DNA from: Rhizobium glycinendophyticum
GTDB lineage: Bacteria; Pseudomonadota; Alphaproteobacteria; Rhizobiales; Rhizobiaceae
Length of the DNA: 64,000 nucleotides
NCBI RefSeq assembly: GCF_006443685.1
Contig: NZ_VFYP01000007.1
Location: 1 to 64,000, forward strand
Reading direction: 5' to 3'
The position numbers were made by a program, and so were the translations under genes. Below the pieces are notes generated by a model. The model was not told the DNA's origin. It saw only the letters and a program-made list of their open reading frames with translations, and did not search any database. Shown piece after piece: positions 28,142 to 35,590 of this stretch (the stretch's first letter is position 1; each line of letters starts with the position of its first letter).

Positions 28142-29139
28142 CGGACACCTCCGTAATTCACGTCGATCCGAACACCGCGCGCGGCTGCATCGCGCACGGC
28201 AAGCGCGACGGCTAGCGACTTCACGCCATCGCGGCCGGTGGCTGCCGGCTCGCCATCGCCGGCGACGGCGGCATGAAAGCGCCGAACGCCTTCCGCATAG
28301 AGATCATGGTGGTCGAAGCCGATCGCCTCGCGACCGGAGGCCGTCACCAGTTCGATGGAGCCGATCGGGTTCTGCGTCATGACATCCCGAGCGAAGATCG
28401 ACCCTTCCGTGCCGTGCACTTCGAGACCCGAGCCAGCGAAGGGATGGGTGAAACTTTCATGGCTCATCACCATGGCGCCCGAGGGCATGGCCCAGACGGA
28501 CATGGCGGAATCTTCGACACCTTCGCCGAGGCCGGAACTCGCCATTTGTGCCACGACCGAAACCGGATCTTCGCCGAGCAGAAAACGGGCGACATCGGCG
28601 TCGTGGACGGTGATGTCGGGAATGACCCCGCCGCCGGCATCCGGGGCATTAATCCGCCACCCCTGAAGGTGCGGCGGCAGAAAGACGGCGTGGTGGAGAC
28701 GCAAGGAAAGGACGCGACCGATGCGGCCGGAGGCGATAAGTGCGCGCATGGCACGGTGACTGCCGGAGCAGCGCAGATGGTGATTGGTGGCGAAGACGAG
28801 CCCGGCCTCTTCGGCGGCGCGCACCATCGCGCTGGCATCATCGAGTGCCAGCGCCAGGGGCTTTTCGCAGAACACATGCTTCCCGGCCTTTATGGCGGCG
28901 AGTGCCTGCGGCAGATGCTTTTCATTGGTGGTCGAGATGTAGACGACGTCGACTTGCGGGTTTGCCAGAAGCTCGTCCAGGTCGGTGCCTGATCCCGGGA
29001 TCTGGTGCTCGTCGGCTAATTCACGGGCACGCTCCGCCGATCCGCTCAAGACGCTAACAATCTCGCCTTGCTGAGCGCGGATCGCGCCGACCATGTATTG
29101 GCGCGCGATTGTGCTGGCTCCGATCAGGGCCCACCGCAT
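28138..29139 (-). CDS. Gfo/Idh/MocA-family oxidoreductase
   Basis: This 333-residue first gene of the operon starts at the ATG at 29139 (MRWALIGASTIARQYMVGAI), behind a strong GGGAGGAAA ribosome site. The N-terminal Rossmann domain includes the family's EKPLAL motif (KHVFCEKPLALALDD) and VVYISTTNEKH. The C-terminal domain has GGGVIPDITVHDADVARFLL with catalytic Asp/His. Family members oxidise or reduce sugars, inositols and 3-keto-sugars with NAD(P). The substrate is unknown. Confidence 0.92.
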   Translation of the reverse strand: MRWALIGASTIARQYMVGAIRAQQGEIVSVLSGSAERARELADEHQIPGSGTDLDELLANPQVDVVYISTTNEKHLPQALAAIKAGKHVFCEKPLALALDDASAMVRAAEEAGLVFATNHHLRCSGSHRAMRALIASGRIGRVLSLRLHHAVFLPPHLQGWRINAPDAGGGVIPDITVHDADVARFLLGEDPVSVVAQMASSGLGEGVEDSAMSVWAMPSGAMVMSHESFTHPFAGSGLEVHGTEGSIFARDVMTQNPIGSIELVTASGREAIGFDHHDLYAEGVRRFHAAVAGDGEPAATGRDGVKSLAVALAVRDAAARGVRIDVNYGGVR

Positions 29140-29164
29140 TGCAATTTCCTCCCATCCCCTCCAA

Positions 29165-29209
29165 TTGGATCGTTCCAATATTAATGGAACGTTCCAACAA
29201 GCATGTCAA
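29165..29209 (-). promoter_or_regulatory. operon promoter with two LacI-type operators
   Basis: On the minus strand a -35 box TTGACA (29204-29209) lies 18 bases from a -10-like ATTAAT (29180-29185). One palindrome, TTGGAACGTTCCAT (29184-29197), sits in the spacer. A second, TTGGAACGATCCAA (29165-29178), lies 19 bp further downstream, near the expected transcription start. The TGGAACGWTCCA core with central CG is typical for LacI/GalR repressors. The operon's own LacI gene (13632-14648) is the likely binder. The first gene starts at 29139. Confidence 0.8.
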
Positions 29210-29310
29210 TCGAAAATTTTACAAGGTCAGCGCTGATGCCATGTCGATCGCGACGATGGACACTCTAAACTGCGATCCCGGACCTTCCCGCAGATCCTTT
29301 CCCGACGCCC

Positions 29311-29450
29311 AAGTTTATGCTGTTTGACGAGCCGACATCCGCATTCAACCCGGAGAGCCCAAAGAAGCCCTCGATTCGATGGCCGCGCTCGCTGAAGCAG
29401 GCATGACTACGGTTGTCCTGCCGCAGGAGATGGGCGCGCAGAGTGGGTGA
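29311..29450 (+). pseudogene. fragment of an amino-acid ABC transporter ATPase (GlnQ type)
   Basis: From 29311 the frame reads KFMLFDEPTSAFNPE, the Walker B and D-loop of a polar-amino-acid ABC ATPase (normally LFDEPTSALDPE). After a frameshift near 29360 it continues EALDSMAALAEAGMTTVV and LPQEMG, matching the following helix and the H-loop region (normally VTHEMG, here PQEMG). It stops at 29450. Only about 46 codons remain, the key His of the H-loop is lost, and nothing upstream encodes Walker A. It is clearly a relic. Confidence 0.75.
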
Positions 29451-29640
29451 CCCCGTTGTTGATACGGAAGAGTGGCAGATTAACCAGATCCACGAGCCTG
29501 CCGCTTCTTCGTTCCTCCTGGGCGAGAGTAATAAGCGCTGGCGACTATCATGCACGAGTACCGAAACAGTCGTTTCTGCTCGTCTCTAGCCCAAGTAAAG
29601 CAGAGGTAGCGAAACTGCACTAAGTTTCCGCGCCTTGCTC

Positions 29641-29661
29641 TTGAAGGGATTCCAACCACCG
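29641..29661. repeat. tRNA-end-like 21-bp repeat, copy 3
   Basis: This copy lies between the ABC-ATPase relic and the end of hipA, at the left edge of recombination module 2. It shares 18 of 21 positions with copy 2 and 17 of 21 with copy 1, without gaps. The minus-strand reading CGGTGGTTGGAATCCCTTCA resembles a degenerate tRNA T-arm. No full cloverleaf is present. Confidence 0.45.
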
Positions 29662-29710
29662 ACCCGATTGTCCATGGACAAAGCGGTGGATATCGAGACC
29701 ATTCCACTGC

Positions 29711-30973
29711 TTAAGTGACCTGCTCGGTGACTCTCTGCAACGAACCAGCCCGACTTGAGATGACCTTGCGAATTGCACTCAGGATGGGGTGCCTGATCCC
29801 CTCGCCGGCCAGTTCTGCAACAAGGTCATCAGCCTCGCTCACAATCCCTTCCGCCATTTGGGCAAGGTCGCGAACAAGGATGCGCTGAGAAGACTTGGTT
29901 TCGGGCACGAGTGTCGCCCAATGCTTCAGTTGGATGGTGTCGGGCACATCGCGGCCGCCAATCTTCATGGCAAGCCTCTTTGACAAGCGGGGATAAACGG
30001 CCGTGCAAACGACATCGTAGATCGGCGCCAGATCCGGTTCATCGGAGCCATAAAGTAGGGCGTAGTTCTTGCCGTGGGCATCAGCGTTGCCGACGAGATA
30101 ATGGAAAATCAGCATGCGGATGAATTGCAACCGATCCGCGACAGGTCTAGCGCAGGCCTGGTCGATCAGCCTGAGAGCATGTTCTGTCCCCGGTCCGCCC
30201 TCGGCCTCATACTTCAGCTCCGGCGGGACGCTAAGGGCCTGGCAGAAGTCTTCCTGGTGTAGGCGCTCAATGATGCCGTCTGCAGCTTTCGTCCGATCAT
30301 AACGCTCAACCAAGAGAAAGGCAGTCGCCCCGTCTAGGCGTATCTCGACCTGGGGTACCGGCAGCTTGAGGCGGGCAGCCAGCCGCATACAAAAATACTC
30401 GTTCTCCACCGTGCCTTCCAACGCCTGGATGACTGGTTTCAAGATATGGGTCGTTGGTCTGCCGTCTTTTGCCAAGGCAATGGAATCTCCATCCACAATG
30501 ACCGCCAGTTTATCCTGCGCGCCGGCGAGCGATAGGCGAATGCCCTCGTCTCCGCCAAGCAAAGGCCGGGTCCGCAGCCTGCTGAGAATTTCATCCAGAC
30601 GATCCGAAGTGAGAATTTCGGTGTGGGATCGGCCAGAAGGTTCGGGCGCCGTGCCTGTAGGGTAGAGTGACAAAGCACCTGCGCACTCGCCCCCGATAGC
30701 TTCCAGCAGCCCAAAGGCATTGCCTGCCGAGAGGCCGAGCGCACCAGCTAGGCGTTGCCGCGCGCCTTCGTCCGGCAAGAGACCGGAGAAAAACGGGCGC
30801 ACCACCTGATCACCAAAGGGTTCTTCTTGCAGGGGCATCGAGAACGAGATCGCACGCGACCGCTGGTCCAGGAGATACGCGCCATCGTAGGCAAAAGTCA
30901 GCAGGCCGTCGTCAAGCCGGCCAAGCACGCCGGCCTTGGTTTCGCGAAAATAGACATCCAATTCGCGGGTCAT
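29711..30973 (-). CDS. hipA: HipA-family serine/threonine kinase toxin
   Basis: This 420-residue type II toxin has an N-terminal HipA domain (LDVYFRETKAGVLGRLDDG). Its Gly-rich loop LSLAGAQDKLAVIVDG contains the serine that is autophosphorylated in E. coli HipA. The catalytic segment is LVGNADAHGKNYALLY (catalytic Asp and Asn) and the metal-binding Asp lies in LAPIYDVVCTAVYP. By family knowledge HipA kinases phosphorylate aminoacyl-tRNA synthetases and induce dormancy. The start overlaps the hipB stop by 4 bp. All key residues appear intact. Confidence 0.92.
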   Translation of the reverse strand: MTRELDVYFRETKAGVLGRLDDGLLTFAYDGAYLLDQRSRAISFSMPLQEEPFGDQVVRPFFSGLLPDEGARQRLAGALGLSAGNAFGLLEAIGGECAGALSLYPTGTAPEPSGRSHTEILTSDRLDEILSRLRTRPLLGGDEGIRLSLAGAQDKLAVIVDGDSIALAKDGRPTTHILKPVIQALEGTVENEYFCMRLAARLKLPVPQVEIRLDGATAFLLVERYDRTKAADGIIERLHQEDFCQALSVPPELKYEAEGGPGTEHALRLIDQACARPVADRLQFIRMLIFHYLVGNADAHGKNYALLYGSDEPDLAPIYDVVCTAVYPRLSKRLAMKIGGRDVPDTIQLKHWATLVPETKSSQRILVRDLAQMAEGIVSEADDLVAELAGEGIRHPILSAIRKVISSRAGSLQRVTEQVT

Positions 30974-31197
30974 GATCGAGGACCCTGGCGACGACCGACC
31001 GAAACAACGAGGCCCAAACCAGCCAGGACTTGCATCGCACGGCCAATCTGGCAGCTCTCTTTGCCGGCCTCGAGTTCACGCAGAAACCGTACGCCCACAC
31101 CAATCACCCCGGCGAGTTGCTCCTGGGTTAACCCTTGCTGTTTGCGCTCCTGACGGATCAGCATGCCGAGGCTTTTTGTATCTTTGATCTTTTCCAT
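30970..31197 (-). CDS. hipB: HipB-like XRE-family antitoxin
   Basis: This 75-residue Cro/cI helix-turn-helix protein contains LGMLIRQERKQQGLTQEQLA and VRFLRELEAGKESCQIGRAM. ATG at 31197 is chosen. A GTG two codons upstream (31203) is also possible, because no clear ribosome site decides. By family knowledge it binds HipA and represses the operon. Three direct repeats upstream (31208-31318) are the probable operators. Confidence 0.9.
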   Translation of the reverse strand: MEKIKDTKSLGMLIRQERKQQGLTQEQLAGVIGVGVRFLRELEAGKESCQIGRAMQVLAGLGLVVSVGRRQGPRS

Positions 31198-31207
31198 AAT
31201 CACCCCT

Positions 31208-31318
31208 ATCGGGATGATTATATCATCAGATGGTGCAAAAAGAAGGCAAAAGAACCGATCGGGATGATTTTCGGATTATTGGCGCCAACTGATCGAAATA
31301 GAACCGATCGGGATGAAT
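31208..31318 (-). promoter_or_regulatory. three direct-repeat operators of hipBA
   Basis: ATCGGGATGATT occurs at 31208-31219 and 31258-31269, and ATCGGGATGAAT at 31307-31318. Spacings are 50 and 49 bp, about five helical turns, so all repeats lie on the same DNA face. The second and third copies are extended leftward by GAACCG. The first copy overlaps an inverted repeat GATGAT-TAT-ATCATC (31213-31227). This fits cooperative autorepression by HipB. The HNH gene on the right is read toward this region. Confidence 0.75.
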
Positions 31319-31353
31319 CTACAGCGCAAGACGTATCTTGGTGCTCTTGGTGC

Positions 31354-32265
31354 TCACTGCTTGAAGCAGTTCTCACGGTGCCATCTCAGGAACTGGGGAT
31401 GTGGCCGCTCGAAGACCCTACTAGGCACGATCGCCTTCCCAGTCTTGTTGAGGAGTCCTTGAATGCTGCCAGGATCATTCGCCTGACGCGATATCAGGAT
31501 ATCAAGATCGTCCGAAAGACCAATCAGACCGCGATCAAACATCCAGTGTGCGGTACCCGAAAGAGCAATTCCGTTGGAAAGAATGTCAGGCCCGCTCGCT
31601 TCCACCGGCCGGATATGTGCGGCGTCGACCTCCGCCCGGCCACCACCGTTGATGAGCTTCAATCCCGTGATGGCGCATCGTTTGTCATAGGCGTGAAGAA
31701 CGAGCCGGCGAAACAGCCGATTTCGAACGATCCGCGACGAGAGTTGCATAACCCGGTCGCGCTCCTGCTCAAACATGAACGGCGCTTGACCTTCATCTGC
31801 AAATCCATCGACCGCATGCGTCACCCCCGACTCATCCAGCCGAGGCAGTTCAGGCTCATGCTCGTCTATGCCAATCGATACGATGCGGTTAAAATCTGCT
31901 GCGGACATCGGCCGGACCGCAGCCTGTGCCCTGCCGGAAATACGGCCCTCTTCATTCAGCACGCCCCGCTCTATGACACCGTCTGGCCCACTGAACGGAA
32001 CGGGATTGATGAAGTCGAGATAGCTGCCGTGTTCGATCAGCGCCAGATACATGCCGGGCGCCTTCGGATCAGGAATAATCCTTTCTACCTTGGCGACTGC
32101 AAAATAGCCGCGGGTCGCTGCGACTTTCCGAGGCTCGTAGTAGATGATCCAGTCACCCACACACGCCTGGACACGACCGAGATACTGGCCCGGGAACTGA
32201 TATTGTTCAGCCGGGCTATCGTCGTAAATCGAATCTGACCGGTGAATGAAAACCCCGAATCCCAT
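31354..32265 (-). CDS. HNH endonuclease with N-terminal PUA/EVE-like region
   Basis: The chosen ATG at 32265 (MGFGVFIHRSDSIY) gives 303 residues. A TTG two codons upstream is an alternative. The C-terminal HNH_2-type nuclease domain (about 185-270) has CAITGLKL, EVDAAHIRPVEASGPD and NGIALSGTAHWMFDRGLI, with the His pair and Asn of the beta-beta-alpha metal fold. The N-terminal part (FPGQYLGRVQACVGDWIIYY, GYFAVAKVERIIPD) looks like a PUA/EVE-type modified-base reader, which I infer from pattern only. Such fusions restrict modified DNA. It is probably a defence gene and no methylase is adjacent. Confidence 0.8.
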   Translation of the reverse strand: MGFGVFIHRSDSIYDDSPAEQYQFPGQYLGRVQACVGDWIIYYEPRKVAATRGYFAVAKVERIIPDPKAPGMYLALIEHGSYLDFINPVPFSGPDGVIERGVLNEEGRISGRAQAAVRPMSAADFNRIVSIGIDEHEPELPRLDESGVTHAVDGFADEGQAPFMFEQERDRVMQLSSRIVRNRLFRRLVLHAYDKRCAITGLKLINGGGRAEVDAAHIRPVEASGPDILSNGIALSGTAHWMFDRGLIGLSDDLDILISRQANDPGSIQGLLNKTGKAIVPSRVFERPHPQFLRWHRENCFKQ

Positions 32266-32386
32266 CTGCAATCTTTAGCATGAGGCTCTTGCTGCTTCAT
32301 TTGAAATCTGGGGAGCTAAGCCTGGCCCCAAATGTTCGCCGCTGCGGCAATACCATTTGTTAAATGTCCGCTCCTACCCGCCCGCG

Positions 32387-32414
32387 CTCGGCACTGGTGC
32401 CGAGAGAACGGAAT
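32387..32414 (+). promoter_or_regulatory. hairpin leader directly upstream of recombinase 2
   Basis: CTCGGC (32387-32392) pairs with GCCGAG (32399-32404) over a 6-base loop. GGAAT (32410-32414) and the ATG at 32421 follow. The stem end lies 16 bases before the ATG, against 17 at recombinase 1, and both are followed by AAC and GGAAT. The outer ATTCCGCA arm seen at recombinase 1 is not preserved. Confidence 0.55.
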
Positions 32415-32420
32415 AAGAGC

Positions 32421-34769
32421 ATGACAAAACAGGATCTTTCAACTCATCACTTTCAGCGAAAAATCTCGGATTTCTGCGAGGTGCGTATCGCGCCAATCGC
32501 GTCACAGCGAGTTCTGGAAAGCATTCGGCCCTATCTCGTTGGTCTTGTCATCCACCGCCGACCACCACCGATCGTTAGTGGCCGTATGGATTGGACGGCC
32601 ATTGGCGAGGCATGCGGGATCGAAAACCAATTGACAGCCGATTTGAAGAAGGCGCTCCGTCCGGGACTGGACGCGATTATCCGCTGGCTCGGAGAACCGC
32701 CTGCCGCCGATGACATACAGTCGACGAAAACACGCACGAAATCGCGCAATGCCGTTCGGCGCGAGGTGGAAACTGCGACGCGTTCCAGACCGCGACAGAT
32801 CCTCTCCGACAAGACCCCGGCTACCTCGTCATCAGTGCCGAGGGGAGCACAACCGAAACCAATCAGCCAATTCCCTGAGCCATTGTTTGAGGCGACCGAT
32901 GATCCGGCGAGCTTTAGCGATGCGCTCGTTTATCACATGCGCCGGTTCGGCGAGAGCTACTGGCAACTCTACCGCGCCGTCGTTCGCCTGGGCGAGACGT
33001 TCGATGACAAGACTCTGCTGTCGTGGGTTCAGGGCGAGCGCGTGCCGCGATCTCTGACGAGCTTCGAGATCCTGTCCCGTATCGAGCGGCGTTACCGACT
33101 GGGACAGGGCTATTTCAAAGGGAAGCTGCCGCACCAATCCCGCTCCCTATACGGCCATGATATGGGCGACATCAGTGCGGCGGAACGGCGGCGATTTGCA
33201 TGGCATCTTCCTGATAATTTCAGCAGCTTGCCGTTCTCCAAGCGGGAAGAAATCCTCGAATGGGTGCGCCGGGTCATCATCTCGGGCTCAACCGACTATC
33301 GTCGCTACCAGGCGGCGGCAACCAAACAGCGTTATGCAATTCGATTTCCAGGGATCACCTATGGCGGAGGCACCCTGTCTCCACGACCCCAAGTGAACTC
33401 GGACAGCACGAGCCACAATCCCGAGGCCTTTGAAGATCCTGATCTCCTGTCCGGCGTCGTCGATGCGCCGCCGCGGTTGGCTATGGAGATGGCCGATCTG
33501 ATCCGCTTCAAGACATCGACGCTGACCGCAATCGGCTTCCAACGAAATGGAGTTTGGGGAGAGGAAACCGCATCCCAGAAGATCGAGCATCTCGGCCTCA
33601 TGTTCGGTGCACTCGCGGCCTCACCCGCCAGCGTCGTCACAGGGCGCGGTGTGCCGCTTCGCCAACTAACCTTTGGCCTGTTGATCTTCCCAGGTGTGTG
33701 GGATTGGTACCTCCAATGGCGGGAGCAGCGCCGCGGCTTCTACACCAAATGGGAAGAAGACATGCTGATGGTGGCGCAAGCTCTCACGCGGGCGGAGGTG
33801 GGCTGGATCCGCCAGCATCCAGAGCTCCTGAAGAAGGTTCAGCCAATCGAAGGGCTGATCGCGCCGGAGGAAATAGAATTCGCAGCACGCGACTGGCACG
33901 GCGCCTGCGACGCATTCCATCGGCATGCTGCCAATCGCTCGAAGGAAATCCAGCGTGTCATGCGCGTGCACCGCGATCCGTTCGAGCCGATCATGGTGGT
34001 CCTTGAAGCAGACAGCCCACTATCGGAATACCGCAAGATAACAGATGAGATCCTGAAGCGTATGCCGGATGAAAACCGCTATCCTCGGGCAGCAGCCGAA
34101 GCAGTCCGATCTTTCCTTTTGCTGCGTCTCGGCCTGCATCTTGGGCTCAGGCAAAAGAACCTTCGCCAGCTTCGCTTGTGCCCACGCGGGCATTTCCCGA
34201 CTTCAGAGCGACGGCTGGAAGACATGAAATGCGGTGAATTGCGCTGGAGCGATCGGGAAAACGGATGGGAGGTCCTCATCCCATCAATCGCCTTCAAGAA
34301 CTCAGGCTCATCCTTCTTCGGACAAAAGCCGTTCCGGCTCATACTGCCGGATCTGCTCGACCTCTACAAATACCTCGAAGCCTATATCGATCGCCATCGC
34401 GGAGTGCTCCTCGGGTCGGCAAGAGATCCGGGCACTCTGTTCGTCAAGACGGTGAAGACGACCAGTCTGGACGCGGCATATGACTCCACGAAGTTTTATG
34501 AAGCCTGGCGCACCGTGGTCCAACGCTATGGGATCTACAATCCCTACACAGGCCGCGGAGCGATCAAGGGATTACTGCCGCACGGACCGCATAACCTTCG
34601 AGATATTCTGGCAACCCATATCCTCAAGCAGACCGGGTCATACGAGCAGGCAAGCTACGCCATTCAGGACACGCCGGATGTTGTTCAGCAGCACTATGGT
34701 CGCTTCCTGCCGCAGGACAAGGCGGCGCTAGCGGCGAAGATTCTCAATCAGGTTTGGGAAGCTGCATAG
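32421..34769 (+). CDS. large tyrosine-recombinase-like protein 2 (paralog)
   Basis: The ATG at 32421 (MTKQDLSTHHFQRKISDFCE) aligns with the start of recombinase 1 and gives 782 residues. An upstream in-frame ATG at 32364 would run through the leader hairpin and is less likely. The catalytic set matches recombinase 1: LHLGLRQKNLRQL, LPHGPHNLRD, the IQDTPD substitution and Tyr759 in QQHYGRF. The last 65 residues match at 62 positions. The N-terminal third is much more divergent, and the HTH-like region TLLSWVQGERVPR is kept. The two genes are old paralogs or separate arrivals of one family. Confidence 0.8.
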   Translation: MTKQDLSTHHFQRKISDFCEVRIAPIASQRVLESIRPYLVGLVIHRRPPPIVSGRMDWTAIGEACGIENQLTADLKKALRPGLDAIIRWLGEPPAADDIQSTKTRTKSRNAVRREVETATRSRPRQILSDKTPATSSSVPRGAQPKPISQFPEPLFEATDDPASFSDALVYHMRRFGESYWQLYRAVVRLGETFDDKTLLSWVQGERVPRSLTSFEILSRIERRYRLGQGYFKGKLPHQSRSLYGHDMGDISAAERRRFAWHLPDNFSSLPFSKREEILEWVRRVIISGSTDYRRYQAAATKQRYAIRFPGITYGGGTLSPRPQVNSDSTSHNPEAFEDPDLLSGVVDAPPRLAMEMADLIRFKTSTLTAIGFQRNGVWGEETASQKIEHLGLMFGALAASPASVVTGRGVPLRQLTFGLLIFPGVWDWYLQWREQRRGFYTKWEEDMLMVAQALTRAEVGWIRQHPELLKKVQPIEGLIAPEEIEFAARDWHGACDAFHRHAANRSKEIQRVMRVHRDPFEPIMVVLEADSPLSEYRKITDEILKRMPDENRYPRAAAEAVRSFLLLRLGLHLGLRQKNLRQLRLCPRGHFPTSERRLEDMKCGELRWSDRENGWEVLIPSIAFKNSGSSFFGQKPFRLILPDLLDLYKYLEAYIDRHRGVLLGSARDPGTLFVKTVKTTSLDAAYDSTKFYEAWRTVVQRYGIYNPYTGRGAIKGLLPHGPHNLRDILATHILKQTGSYEQASYAIQDTPDVVQQHYGRFLPQDKAALAAKILNQVWEAA

Positions 34770-35590
34770 CCGCTGGGAAGAAGGACAGCTGCCAACGCGC
34801 CAAAGAGGCGATTGCCTTCAGAAGCGAAGTTGCCAGCTGGTGCGGAGCACGGGAGCCCGGGGCTTTCTCGGCAAGTTTGGCGTCACATGAGAGCCATCTT
34901 GTATCGCCGCCGCTGCTATGACAGAGGCCGTCGGCTTCAACCAGGATGTCATGATCGGCTGGGTTTACTGGGCGGGTGGTAAATGGTGACCGGATGAGGA
35001 GGCACTCAACATCCAGCCGGTCGATGAGATAGACGGGCCTCAGATGGCAGGACTCGCTGCAGCGCTTGCGAAGCCACTGTCAGGCAACATCTGTAATGTC
35101 TTGGGTCAATGAGCCACGGATCTATTTCGTGGTTTGCTGTCGTAGGTGGGACAGCCCCGTCAAGGGAGCAAAGATGCTAAGAACCCATAGGCCGATATGC
35201 GCGGCAAACAGTTTCTCCCTCGAGAAGCCGGTTTGTCTGACGGTGACGTATCTCAAGCCCCACCTGCGGCGGTTAATTGTGTTGTTCGATGAGAGTTATG
35301 AAGCACGATCCCGAACGGAAAGGCTGGAGCTGACTTTAGCTCCTCGTTTGATTTCGCTGCCCAAAGTAACACCAGCTTGCCAGGCGCACAACGATAGGTA
35401 TTATATGCCATGCGACCCCTTCGCCAGGGACGGCACATATGTCCGTGAAAATGGACAAAACCTGTGCGACACCGTCCGGCGAATATCATTTTTTAGCTCC
35501 TCTGCCGGACGCAGGGAGAGTGCATTGTCGCGATTTCAGAAGATTGACAAGTCGAACCCGGATCCGCATTTGGGAAAGGAACCCGGATTC
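34770..35590. other. non-coding stretch after recombinase 2 with a gene relic
   Basis: No intact gene is supported. A glycosidase-like relic occupies 34918-35112. A longer plus-strand frame covering 35066-35728 is rich in Cys, Arg and Ser with no domain character before its last 45 codons, which are listed separately. No fourth copy of the tRNA-like repeat was found by eye. Confidence 0.5.
34918..35112 (+). pseudogene. C-terminal relic of a GH5 cellulase-like glycosidase
   Basis: The frame from 34918 reads FNQDVMIGWVYWAGGKW, then an in-frame TGA at 34987-34989, then PDEEALNIQPVDEIDGPQMA and a stop at 35110. The order GW-YWA-G-W, then S/NIQP, then D-PQM matches the last strand and tail of GH5 endoglucanases (normally GWTYWAAGPWW and DRPQM). 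The stop is one base from TGG, so a Trp codon may have been lost. Nothing upstream encodes the rest of the enzyme. Confidence 0.4.

Larger units (their letters stand above)
29140..29710. other. promoter, relic and right border of the catabolic operon
   Basis: This 571-bp stretch holds the operon promoter and operators (29165-29209), a fragment of an ABC ATPase gene (29311-29450) and a tRNA-like repeat (29641-29661). No intact gene was recognised. It separates the LacI operon from hipA, whose stop is at 29711. Confidence 0.6.

Noticed and set aside
31201..31320. CRISPR-like array of three repeats
   Set aside because: The repeats are only 12-18 bp, the spacing fits operator geometry, and no cas genes are present. 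Operators for HipB explain it better.
32364..32420. earlier ATG for recombinase 2
   Set aside because: It would translate through the leader hairpin and has no counterpart in the paralog, whose start aligns with 32421.
35066..35590. N-terminal part of a 220-codon plus-strand frame
   Set aside because: It is rich in Arg, Ser and Cys with no fold signals and starts inside the glycosidase relic. Only the last 45 codons were kept as a weak candidate.
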